DNA from: Gammaproteobacteria bacterium
GTDB lineage: Bacteria > Pseudomonadota > Gammaproteobacteria > HK1
DNA length: 35,744 bases
Assembly (NCBI GenBank): GCA_022823045.1
Contig: JAJDXW010000072.1
Coordinates: 1-35,744 of the forward strand
Direction of reading: 5' to 3'
How positions within the stretch are numbered: the stretch's first letter is position 1; each line of letters opens with the position of its first letter. Made by a program: the position numbers and the translations under genes. Positions 1 to 6,213 of this stretch are shown one piece after another. The notes under the pieces are model-generated. The model searched no databases. It saw nothing but the letters and a program-made list of their open reading frames with translations, and was not told the DNA's origin.

Positions 1-240
1 GGTGGCAAGGACAGCCTTGACAATGGAATCATTCTGAGGGCGGATATCCATCGCCTCTACGATGCGAGACTGTTTCGTATCGATCCGAAATCCGGAAAAC
101 CGACCAGATTGTGTGAAAGCCTGTCTCCGAGATATAAGAGACTGTTTGAAAAAGAAAAATCGAAATTGCCAGAAAAGACTTTCAATAGAGTAAAAAGAGT
201 GCTGGAAGAAGCATGGAAGGACTCGGGTCCAGATCAGTGA
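1..240 (+). CDS. HNH endonuclease, C-terminal fragment (5' end outside window)
   Basis: Reading frame 1 is open from the first base to the TGA at 238-240 and gives 79 residues. It contains NGIILRADIHRLYD near residues 9-22, which matches the end of an HNH_2-type nuclease domain: the middle Asn of the fold, the last metal-binding His and the following Asp. The rest is a basic, Lys-rich tail. Members of this family are DNA endonucleases, often found in restriction, phage or other accessory regions. The first HNH histidine lies upstream of the window, so completeness cannot be judged. Base use is clearly richer in A and T (many AAA, GAA, AGA codons) than all the genes that follow, which suggests recent acquisition. 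The next gene starts 19 bases downstream. Confidence 0.75.
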   Translation, partial: GGKDSLDNGIILRADIHRLYDARLFRIDPKSGKPTRLCESLSPRYKRLFEKEKSKLPEKTFNRVKRVLEEAWKDSGPDQ

Positions 241-258
241 ACATGAACGGAGCGGCGG

Positions 259-756
259 ATGGGACGAGGTGAGGAGAGGCGGACGGCAGATCTGGTGGGG
301 CTCGGGTTCGCGTGGGACGAGCTGGAGGTTGGGTACCGGTTTCGGACGGTCGGGCGGACGGTGACGGAGGCGGATCTCGTCAACTTCATCTCGGCGACGG
401 GGATGCTGGAAGTGCTCTTCACCGACACGGAGTACCTCGCCGAGCACGGCCCGATGACTGGGCGGGTGGTGCCCGCCGCCCTTGCGTACACCTTCGCCGA
501 GGGGCTCCTCGTCCAGTCCACCATGCAGCACACCGGCCTCGGCTTCCTCAACATGGAGCTCGACGTGAAGGGGCCGACCCTCGTCGGCGACACCATTCAC
601 GTCGAGTGCGAGGTGACGGAGGCGCGCCCGACCTCGAAGGGTCGCGGCCTCGTCCGCACCCGGAACGAGGTCGTCAACCAGCGGGGGGAGACGGTGCTCG
701 TCTACACCCCGCTCCGCATCATGGCCTCGCGCGCCATGCGCGACGGCGCCGCGTGA
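259..756 (+). CDS. MaoC-like (hotdog-fold) acyl-thioester-binding protein
   Basis: A 165-residue protein of the usual length for a single MaoC-like hotdog domain. The domain has the typical order: TEADLVNFISATG near 36-48, the central helix region GPMTGRVVPAALAYTFAEGLL at about 64-84, and the strand that begins GDTIHVECEVTE near 113. Family members hydrate enoyl-CoA thioesters in beta-oxidation or related pathways. In the hydratases the segment after the central TG reads D-x-NP-x-H. Here it reads M-L-E-V-L-F (residues 49-54), so the catalytic Asp and His are both replaced. It may bind or modify a thioester by another route, or belong to the variant MaoC subgroup without the dyad. GGAG at 249-252 lies 6 bases before the ATG. 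An acyl-CoA dehydrogenase lies 0.85 kb downstream, beyond the toxin-antitoxin pair. Confidence 0.8.
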   Translation: MGRGEERRTADLVGLGFAWDELEVGYRFRTVGRTVTEADLVNFISATGMLEVLFTDTEYLAEHGPMTGRVVPAALAYTFAEGLLVQSTMQHTGLGFLNMELDVKGPTLVGDTIHVECEVTEARPTSKGRGLVRTRNEVVNQRGETVLVYTPLRIMASRAMRDGAA

Positions 757-784
757 CCGCATCGACTTGCCCCTGCGGCGGGTG

Positions 785-814
785 TTGACGCCGGGTAGGC
801 CATTGGCCTACATA
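785..814 (+). promoter_or_regulatory. Promoter and operator-like palindrome of the brnT module
   Basis: TTGACG at 785-790 is a good -35 box, followed after 18 bases by TACATA at 809-814 as a weak -10. Between them lies a perfect 7-bp inverted repeat, GTAGGCC (795-801) and GGCCTAC (805-811), with a 3-base centre. Its right arm enters the -10. The predicted start of transcription falls at about 820-821, the ATG of brnT, and no ribosome-binding site precedes that ATG, so the transcript may be leaderless. The palindrome is a natural site for repression by the toxin-antitoxin complex. All of this is read from sequence; function is inferred. Confidence 0.5.
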
Positions 815-819
815 AGCGG

Positions 820-1101
820 ATGGAGTTCGAGTGGGACGATGCCAAGAGCGATGACTGCTTCGCGCAACGCGGATTCGACTTTGCCTACGTCGTCCGGGCG
901 TTCCTCGATCCGAACCGGATCGTCGGACGCGACCGCCGCTGGGACTATGGCGAGGACCGCTACCGGCTGCTCGGCGCCATAGCGGGGCGAGTCTTCCTCG
1001 TGATCTACACGATGCGCGGCAGCGCCATCCGCATCATCTCCGCCCGCAAGGCCAACCGGAGGGAGGTTGGAGAATATGAGCACGACACGAGTCAGGATTG
1101 A
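820..1101 (+). CDS. brnT: BrnT family toxin (type II toxin-antitoxin)
   Basis: A 93-residue protein with the BrnT pattern throughout: an N-terminal EFEWDDAKSDD segment, the middle RGFDFAYVVRAF, the charged GRDRRWDYGEDRYRLLG, and the end strand-turn IRIISARKANRRE. BrnT proteins are RelE-like ribonucleases that stop translation in the cytoplasm until bound by an antitoxin. The length is typical. The gene is first in its operon and overlaps the antitoxin gene by 26 bases, so the antitoxin ribosome-binding site (1061-1066) lies inside the toxin reading frame. Toxin-first order is normal for brnTA. The unusual point is the partner, which is an XRE-type protein and not the ribbon-helix-helix BrnA. 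Confidence 0.85.
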   Translation: MEFEWDDAKSDDCFAQRGFDFAYVVRAFLDPNRIVGRDRRWDYGEDRYRLLGAIAGRVFLVIYTMRGSAIRIISARKANRREVGEYEHDTSQD

Positions 1102-1411
1102 ACCCGGGGACCCGCGAAATCTGCCCTCGGGACGGGTCGATCATGAAGTGCTGGAACGCACGAGCGAGCGGGATATCGCCCTGCAACAGCGGCAGGACGA
1201 CGCCGAGGCGATGCGGGACATCGCGCGATTTGCCCGCCGCGTCCGCCGGCGCCTGGGTCTGACACAGGTGGAGTTCGCGCGGCGCATCAACGTGCCGCAC
1301 GAGACGATCCGCAACTGGGAGCAGGGAAAGCGCAGCCCGACCGGCGCCGCCAGGACGCTGCTCAGGGTGCTCGACAGGGCGCCCGAGACGGCATTGCGAG
1401 TCCTGACTTGA
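1076..1411 (+). CDS. XRE-family antitoxin partner of BrnT
   Basis: A 111-residue protein with a C-terminal helix-turn-helix: RRRLGLTQVEFARRI, then NVPHETIRNWEQGKRSP, then a leucine-rich helix ending in VLDRAPETALRVL. The N-terminal half is charged and probably wraps the toxin. A TTG at 1067 is in frame, but the ATG at 1076 has GGGAGG at 1061-1066 nine bases upstream and is preferred. The gene overlaps brnT by 26 bases. It should neutralise BrnT and repress the shared promoter at 785-814 through the HTH. Canonical BrnA is a ribbon-helix-helix protein, so this is the alternative XRE class of BrnT antitoxin. Assignment rests on domain and position. Confidence 0.8.
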   Translation: MSTTRVRIEPGDPRNLPSGRVDHEVLERTSERDIALQQRQDDAEAMRDIARFARRVRRRLGLTQVEFARRINVPHETIRNWEQGKRSPTGAARTLLRVLDRAPETALRVLT

Positions 1412-1601
1412 GGACAGCGTCACATCGGGTCGCGGCCCGGAAGTCGCGGCACACGGTGGCGCGCGCCCCGCGGTGGTCGAATCATCTCCGGCGAGAGAGG
1501 TCGGGCAGGCCGGGTTGCAATACGCTCGTCCGTCCCGTAGTCCGGGCAGCATGAAATGATCCCGGCGCGCGGGCGCCCCGGCTCGAACCAGGAGCAATGA
1601 C

Positions 1602-2759
1602 GTGCACTTCGGACTCAGTGAGGAACAGCTTGCGATGCGCGACACCGCGCGCCGCTTTGCGGAGGAGCGGCTTGCCCCCCGCTACCGGGCGCGCGAGGCA
1701 GAGGCCCGCATCGAGCCCGAGCTGATCGAGGAGATGGGCTCGCTTGGCCTCATCGGGATCGACCTCCCGGAGCCGCTCGGCGGGCTCGACCTCGGCGGGG
1801 TCGCGAGCGGCCTCATCATCGAGGACATCGCGGGCGGTGACATGAACGTCTCCTACGTGCAGCTCCTCGCCTCCCTCAACGGCTCCATCATCGCCGCGCA
1901 CGCCCGCCCCGAACTGGCGCAGGAGATCGTTCCGCGCGTCTGCGAAGGGAAGGCTCTCCTCGCCCTCGGGCTCACCGAGCCCGGTGGGGGCTCCGATGCG
2001 GCAAACCTCAAGCTCCGGGCCGCGCGCACCAACGCCGGGTACGTCCTCAACGGCGAGAAGGCGTCGATATCGCTTGCGACCCAGGCGCACGAGGCGGTCG
2101 TCTTCGCCCGCACCGGAGAGCAGGCGGCGCGCTCGCGCGGGGTCTCCGCCTTCCTGGTGCCCCTCGACGCCCCCGGCGTGGCGGTGAGCGGGTATGACGA
2201 CGTCGGCTCCGCCGCGGTGGGCCGCGGCTCCATCTTCTTCGAGGATGTCGAGGTTCCGGCGGAGCGCATGCTCGCTGAGGAGAACGCCGCGTTCCGCACC
2301 GTCATGTCCGGCTTCGACTACTCGCGGGCGCTCATCGGCCTGCAGTGCCTCGCGGTGGCGGAAGTGTCGCTTCGCGAGACGTGGACCTACGCGACCGAGC
2401 GCGAGGCGTTCGGCGCTCCGATCGTCAAGAACCAGGGGGTGAGCGAGCCGCTCGCGGAGGCGGACACCTGGATCGAGGCGGCGAAGCTCCTCTGTTACAA
2501 GACCCTCTGGCTGCGGGACCATGGTGAGCCACACACCGCGGAGGCGGCGATGTGCAAGTGGTGGGCGCCCAAGGTCGCCTTCGACGTGATCCACCGCTGC
2601 CTCCTCACCCACGGGCACTTCGCGTACACCCGCGACCTGCCCTTCGAGCAGCGCCTCCGCGACGTGATGGGGCTCCAGATCGGCGACGGCACGAGCCAGA
2701 TCCAGAAGATGATCATCGCCCGCGAGCGAGTGGGCCGGATCGCCCTCTCGCACGGCTGA
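1602..2759 (+). CDS. Acyl-CoA dehydrogenase (cyclohexanecarboxyl-CoA dehydrogenase-like)
   Basis: A 385-residue FAD flavoprotein of normal length that introduces a 2,3 double bond into an acyl-CoA. The N-terminal helical domain begins HFGLSEEQ, the middle beta domain carries TEPGGGSD at 125-132 and VLNGEKASIS at 148-157, and the C-terminal helical domain carries RDVMGLQIGDGTSQIQ at about 353-368. In standard members the last motif reads YEGTSEIQ with the catalytic Glu; here that position is Asp362. The overall look resembles AliB/cyclohexanecarboxyl-CoA dehydrogenases, which is a family-level guess. Start GTG 1602 has AGGAG seven bases upstream; the nearby ATG at 1597 is out of frame. No electron-transfer flavoprotein gene lies near. 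The gene stands alone, convergent with the methyltransferase 12 bases beyond. Confidence 0.85.
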   Translation: MHFGLSEEQLAMRDTARRFAEERLAPRYRAREAEARIEPELIEEMGSLGLIGIDLPEPLGGLDLGGVASGLIIEDIAGGDMNVSYVQLLASLNGSIIAAHARPELAQEIVPRVCEGKALLALGLTEPGGGSDAANLKLRAARTNAGYVLNGEKASISLATQAHEAVVFARTGEQAARSRGVSAFLVPLDAPGVAVSGYDDVGSAAVGRGSIFFEDVEVPAERMLAEENAAFRTVMSGFDYSRALIGLQCLAVAEVSLRETWTYATEREAFGAPIVKNQGVSEPLAEADTWIEAAKLLCYKTLWLRDHGEPHTAEAAMCKWWAPKVAFDVIHRCLLTHGHFAYTRDLPFEQRLRDVMGLQIGDGTSQIQKMIIARERVGRIALSHG

Positions 2760-2771
2760 ACGGGCGTACGG

Positions 2772-3362
2772 TCAGAAGCCGGGGGAGCCGCGGCAGCCGA
2801 GGAAGCGAGTCAGGGCCACGTGCTCGCCGTCCGGATCCGGGGCGATCCGCTCGTCGTGGAAGAGCACCCGCAGCCGGCCGTGGTAGAGATCGATGAGCTC
2901 GTTCGGCGCGAGCCGGAACGTCCGACTGGTCGGTCCGGCCACCGGTACGGACGTGAGGAGGTGGTGCTCGACAAGCAGCATTCCGCCCTCCGTCAACCCG
3001 TCCGGCAGGCGCTCCATCATCGCCCGGTTTGTGTAGCGGATGACGGTGATGAGGTTGTAGCGGCCGGGTGGCGGCTCGAAGCCGTCGAGGTCGGCGACCC
3101 GCCAGTCGACCGCGAGTCCGCGGTCGCGGGAAGTCATGCGCGCACACTCGATAGCGACTCCGGAGATGTCCACCGCCTCGACTTCGTAGCCGGCCTCGGC
3201 GAGGCAAAGAGCGTTGCGGCCGGCCCCGCAGGCGAGGTCCAGGGCTCGCCCCCGCGGCAGCTCCGCCAGCCGCTCGACGAGAAAGGGAGAAGGGTAGCTC
3301 CGCGACCGGTAGCTGCCCTCCGCGTACCGCTGATCCCACTTCTCACGGTCCGCTTCGCTCAC
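2772..3362 (-). CDS. Class I SAM-dependent methyltransferase
   Basis: A 196-residue cytoplasmic protein with a single Rossmann-like methyltransferase domain. Motif I is ALDLACGAGRNAL (about 40-52 from the start used here), followed by the acidic end of strand 2 in VEAVDIS and by VADLDGF. The N-terminal KWDQRYAEG resembles TehB/UbiE-like small methyltransferases that act on small molecules or metalloids; the substrate cannot be read from sequence. A GTG at 3368 would also be in frame, but GGGAGG at 3373-3368 overlaps it and sits five bases before the GTG at 3362, which is therefore the better start. The toxin gene vapC ends 18 bases upstream on the same strand, so read-through from the toxin-antitoxin promoter is possible. 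Confidence 0.8.
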   Translation of the reverse strand: MSEADREKWDQRYAEGSYRSRSYPSPFLVERLAELPRGRALDLACGAGRNALCLAEAGYEVEAVDISGVAIECARMTSRDRGLAVDWRVADLDGFEPPPGRYNLITVIRYTNRAMMERLPDGLTEGGMLLVEHHLLTSVPVAGPTSRTFRLAPNELIDLYHGRLRVLFHDERIAPDPDGEHVALTRFLGCRGSPGF

Positions 3363-3380
3363 CGCCACCTCCCGTTGGAT

Positions 3381-3770
3381 CTAGATCAGCTCGACCGGAG
3401 TACGCACCCCCGGTGCTCTGGCCAGCCTCTGATCGCCGGTCACGAGCACGGTGGACAACGCTTCCGCCAACGCCAGGTACACCGCGTCGTATGCGGTGAC
3501 GTTGGCGCGCAGCTCCCAGACCCGATCGAGGAACGGTTCGTGCGAATATCGTTCCACGTCAAGGCGGCGCCAGCGATGGAGCGCGGTTGCCGCGAGCGGC
3601 TCGTCGAGCGTTCCCTGCAACACGTACCGGCGCAGCACTTGAGCGATCTCCAGATCGATGAGGTGCGGTACGTGGATGACCTCGGTCTCGTCCGCCAGCC
3701 GTGCCGCCAATCTCTTTCCCGACGAAGTACGGAGAAGGAGCTCGACGGCGCCCGAGGCATCCAGCACCAT
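3381..3770 (-). CDS. vapC: PIN-domain ribonuclease toxin (VapC/FitB-like)
   Basis: A 129-residue single PIN domain. The acidic metal-binding residues are in place: Asp4 in VLDASGAVELLL, Glu41 in LIDLEIAQVLRR, Asp95 in TAYDAVYLALAE and Asp113 in VTGDQRLA. VapC toxins cut tRNA or rRNA and arrest translation when free of antitoxin. The ATG overlaps the TGA of the antitoxin gene by one base (TGATG), a translational coupling that keeps antitoxin and toxin amounts linked. Family assignment is firm; the RNA target is unknown. Confidence 0.88.
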   Translation of the reverse strand: MVLDASGAVELLLRTSSGKRLAARLADETEVIHVPHLIDLEIAQVLRRYVLQGTLDEPLAATALHRWRRLDVERYSHEPFLDRVWELRANVTAYDAVYLALAEALSTVLVTGDQRLARAPGVRTPVELI

Positions 3771-4000
3771 CAGCGCGAGTCCCGTTCCTCGCGCAAGATG
3801 TCGGCCGGCGGTGGGTCCAAGTGCATTTCAGGCTGGGCTCGGATGGCTTCGAGCAGTTCCTGCCGGCTCGGACGTGCAAGCGCCCTCTCGATTGCCTGCA
3901 GGATGTAACGAGACATCGAGACGCCCTCGATGGCGGCGCGAGCTTTCACCCGGCGATGCAGCGGCTCCGGAACGTTGCGAATCTGAATCATGGTTTTCAT
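3770..4000 (-). CDS. vapB: Ribbon-helix-helix antitoxin (FitA/VapB-like)
   Basis: A 76-residue protein whose first half is a ribbon-helix-helix: a short strand MIQIRNVPEPLHRR, then helix KARAAIEGVSMSRYILQAIE. The second half (PSRQELLEAIRAQPEMH..DILREERDSR) is the part that usually threads into the PIN toxin active site. It binds DNA as a dimer and neutralises the downstream toxin. The start at 4000 is chosen because a consensus promoter places the transcription start on that base; a second in-frame ATG is at 3991. No Shine-Dalgarno sequence is seen before either ATG. The frame stays open far upstream (to 4336), but that part opposes the TetR gene and has no domain, so it is not coding. Confidence 0.85.
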   Translation of the reverse strand: MKTMIQIRNVPEPLHRRVKARAAIEGVSMSRYILQAIERALARPSRQELLEAIRAQPEMHLDPPPADILREERDSR

Positions 4001-4035
4001 GTGTTTAGTATGAAAACACGCACCCTTCATGTCAA
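4001..4035 (-). promoter_or_regulatory. vapBC promoter with palindromic operator over the -10 box
   Basis: Read on the minus strand, a perfect -35 box TTGACA (4035-4030) is followed after exactly 17 bases by CATACT (4012-4007), a four-of-six -10 box. The inverted repeat GTGTTT (4001-4006) and AAACAC (4014-4019) encloses the -10 box in its 7-base centre. The expected start point, about seven bases past the -10, is the A of the vapB ATG at 4000. A VapBC complex bound to the repeat would cover the -10 box. Motifs are seen directly; the regulation is inferred from known toxin-antitoxin autorepression. Confidence 0.65.
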
Positions 4036-4119
4036 TGCCGCCGAGGCGGACCTGGAGGTGAACGAGCGCCGTGAGCAATCGCAAGCCATCTCCCGGACGG
4101 GGAGCGGCTCCCGGCCGGA

Positions 4120-4842
4120 CTATGCGACCGGCGGCGCCTCGTTCGGGGGAGCGAGGATGCCGTGGAGGAAGGTCTCCGCCGCCTCGCGCACGAAGTCGTC
4201 GAGGGAGCCCTTCTCGGGGTCGTACCACTCCACCGACCAGTTGAGCGCGCCGAACAGGAACATCCTGGCCAGAGCGAGGTCCCGGTCGGGGTGGATCTCG
4301 CCCGCCGCCCGGGCATCCTGCAGCATTCGCCGCCAATCGTCGGCGTAGGCGCGCCGCCGCGACAGCATCCGGGTCCGGACGTCGGGCGGGGCCTGTCCGA
4401 AGATGCGGAAGCTCGCCGACGTGTACTCGCCGTGGTAGAGGAGGCTCCGCAGGTGGGCCTCGATCCCGGTCCGGATCCGGTCCGCGGGAGAGGTCTCCGG
4501 CGGCAGGGCCTCGATCGCCCGCCTCACCGCCGCCGATACCCGCGCGATGCCGATGTCGAGGACCTCCTCGAGGAGCCGTTCCTTCGAGTCGAAGTGGTAG
4601 TAGATGCTCCCCGCCCGGAGTCGGGCGGCGACCGCGATGTCGTTGAGGGTGGTGCCCGCGAATCCCTTGTCGCGGAAGGTGCGCGCCGCCGCGTCGAGGA
4701 TCCGCTGCCGGGTACGCTCCGACTTCGGTCCTGCGTCGGCGCCGTTCCCGGGCAGGGAGCTGCGCGCCGGGCGCGCCGCGAGATCGGGTGGTTCCGGGAC
4801 GGGAGGACTCGGATTCGTCGTCGTCGGCTGCTCTTCGCTCAT
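4120..4842 (-). CDS. TetR/AcrR-family transcriptional repressor
   Basis: A 240-residue TetR-type regulator. After a disordered Pro-rich N-terminus of about 40 residues comes the DNA-binding domain: RTRQRILDAAARTFRDKG, then TTLNDIAVAARLRAGSIYYHF, the usual recognition helix and the start of helix 4. The C-terminal ligand domain contains WSVEWYDPEKGSLDDFV, a pattern common in TetR proteins that control acyl-CoA or lipid catabolism (KstR2/FadR-like); that is an inference. A GTG at 4854 is in frame, but the ATG at 4842 has GGAG immediately upstream, though with only two bases of spacing. The gene is divergent from the Rieske oxygenase, and the perfect palindrome at 4882-4903 lies between the two. 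Confidence 0.87.
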   Translation of the reverse strand: MSEEQPTTTNPSPPVPEPPDLAARPARSSLPGNGADAGPKSERTRQRILDAAARTFRDKGFAGTTLNDIAVAARLRAGSIYYHFDSKERLLEEVLDIGIARVSAAVRRAIEALPPETSPADRIRTGIEAHLRSLLYHGEYTSASFRIFGQAPPDVRTRMLSRRRAYADDWRRMLQDARAAGEIHPDRDLALARMFLFGALNWSVEWYDPEKGSLDDFVREAAETFLHGILAPPNEAPPVA

Positions 4843-4881
4843 GTCTCCGGTCACGGGCGGGCGGGGGAACGGAAGTTCGAA

Positions 4882-4903
4882 AATTCTAACACCCGCTAGA
4901 ATT
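4882..4903. promoter_or_regulatory. TetR operator candidate carrying two outward -10 boxes
   Basis: AATTCTA (4882-4888) and TAGAATT (4897-4903) form a perfect 7-bp inverted repeat with an 8-base spacer, 22 bp in all, the size usual for TetR-dimer sites. Each arm contains TAGAAT, five of six matches to the -10 consensus. The right one points toward the Rieske gene and the left one toward tetR. No convincing -35 boxes are seen. One bound dimer could close both promoters. Confidence 0.6.
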
Positions 4904-4913
4904 CCGCCGTGAA

Positions 4914-4947
4914 TCGGCTATGCTTGACGCTGCCCAGAGATAGCCGA
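4914..4947 (+). promoter_or_regulatory. Stem-loop in the leader of the Rieske gene
   Basis: TCGGCTAT (4914-4921) and ATAGCCGA (4940-4947) form a perfect 8-bp stem with an 18-base loop. The stem ends eight bases before the ATG at 4956 and abuts the presumed ribosome-binding site GGGA near 4949-4952. It could affect translation or transcript stability, or be a second regulator site. No known riboswitch class is recognised. Confidence 0.4.
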
Positions 4948-4955
4948 CGGGAAGA

Positions 4956-6128
4956 ATGGACATGCAGCGCCTCACGACCCTGGACCAGGGCTGCCAGGTG
5001 GCCCAACTGCGGCTGCTCCTCCGCTACGTCGACACCAAGACGACGGCGATGGCGGAGTCCGTGTACCGAAATCCGGTGACCGACTACACCTGCCCGGATC
5101 AGCTCGCGGCCGAGCGGGAGACGCTGTTCCGCCGCCACCCGCTGCTCATGGGGCTCGGCAGCGAGATTCCGGAGCCGGGCGACTTCCTGACCGACGACTT
5201 TTCCGGGGTTCCCATCCTCGTGGTCCGGGGGGAAGACGGTGTCCTGCGCGGCTTCCTCAACGTCTGCCGGCACCGGGGGTCGCGGGTCGCGCAGGGGCGC
5301 GGCAACCGCAAGCGATTCGTCTGTCCCTACCATGCCTGGACGTACGGCTCGGACGGGCGGCTGCTCCGGATCCCGCATGACGAGGGCTTCCCCGGGGTCG
5401 ACCCGGCGTGCCATGGCCTCACTCCGGTTCCGGTGGTGGAGAAGTACGGGCTCGTGTGGGCGATGACGAGCCCCGGGGCCGAATTCGACATCGACGAGGC
5501 CCTCGAAGGGGCGGAGGGCGACCTTGCGAGCTTCGACCTCGGCCGGTACTCCCTCTACGAGACCCGGGTGCTCGAGCAGAAGATGAACTGGAAGCTCGTG
5601 ATCGATACCTTCCTCGAGACCTACCACGTCCGGGTGCTGCACCCCTCCACCCTCGACCCGATCCTCCATTCGAACGTCGGGACCTTCGACGAGTTCGGGC
5701 GCAACAGCCGGAGCATCTACGCCCGCCGGTCCCTCGACGAGCTGCGGGACTTGCCCGAAACGGACTGGGACCTCGTCCACCACACCGCGATCGTCTACGT
5801 GCTGTTTCCGAACACCGTCTTCATCGTGCAGCAGGACCACCTCGAGACGTGGCGCATCTTCCCCGTCGAAGACGATCCGGACCGGGCCCGGATGTACGTC
5901 CAGCTCTATACGCCCGAGCCCGCCCTCACCGAGAGCGCGAAGGGTCACTGGGACCGGAACATGGACCTCCTGATGTCCATCGTCCTCGAGGAAGACTTCC
6001 CGAACGGCGAGAACATCCAGCGCAGCTTCTACTCGGGGGCGCAGGAGCACGTCACCTACGGGCGGAACGAGCCCGCCCTCGGCCACTACCACGAGTCGAT
6101 CAAGCGCCATCTCGCCCGGGCCGCCTGA
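4956..6128 (+). CDS. Rieske non-heme iron oxygenase, alpha subunit
   Basis: A 390-residue oxygenase subunit. The N-terminal Rieske domain binds a [2Fe-2S] cluster through C104-x-H106 (CRHRG) and C123-x2-H126 (CPYHAW). The C-terminal catalytic domain shows the mononuclear iron site: bridging Asp217, His224 and His229 in DTFLETYHVRVLH, and a likely third ligand near Asp347 in LEEDFPNGENIQR. Such enzymes add oxygen to aromatic rings, or demethylate or hydroxylate small substrates, using electrons from a separate reductase. No reductase, ferredoxin or beta subunit is encoded near, so it is probably an alpha-only oxygenase. It is likely controlled by the divergent TetR repressor. The substrate is unknown. 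Confidence 0.88.
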   Translation: MDMQRLTTLDQGCQVAQLRLLLRYVDTKTTAMAESVYRNPVTDYTCPDQLAAERETLFRRHPLLMGLGSEIPEPGDFLTDDFSGVPILVVRGEDGVLRGFLNVCRHRGSRVAQGRGNRKRFVCPYHAWTYGSDGRLLRIPHDEGFPGVDPACHGLTPVPVVEKYGLVWAMTSPGAEFDIDEALEGAEGDLASFDLGRYSLYETRVLEQKMNWKLVIDTFLETYHVRVLHPSTLDPILHSNVGTFDEFGRNSRSIYARRSLDELRDLPETDWDLVHHTAIVYVLFPNTVFIVQQDHLETWRIFPVEDDPDRARMYVQLYTPEPALTESAKGHWDRNMDLLMSIVLEEDFPNGENIQRSFYSGAQEHVTYGRNEPALGHYHESIKRHLARAA

Positions 6129-6192
6129 GCCGCGGCCGGCGGGCGGGGTCCCGGTCCGCCCCAGTCCGTCCCGGTCCGGAAGCGCGACGGCC

Positions 6193-6213
6193 GGGGCGCC
6201 GGGCCCGCGCCCC
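6193..6213. terminator. GC-rich hairpin between convergent genes
   Basis: GGGGCGC (6193-6199) and GCGCCCC (6207-6213) make a perfect 7-bp stem with a 7-base loop, directly after the dusA stop on one strand and 65 bases after the oxygenase stop on the other. It has no T-run, so intrinsic termination is uncertain. It may only block exonucleases or polymerase. Confidence 0.35.
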
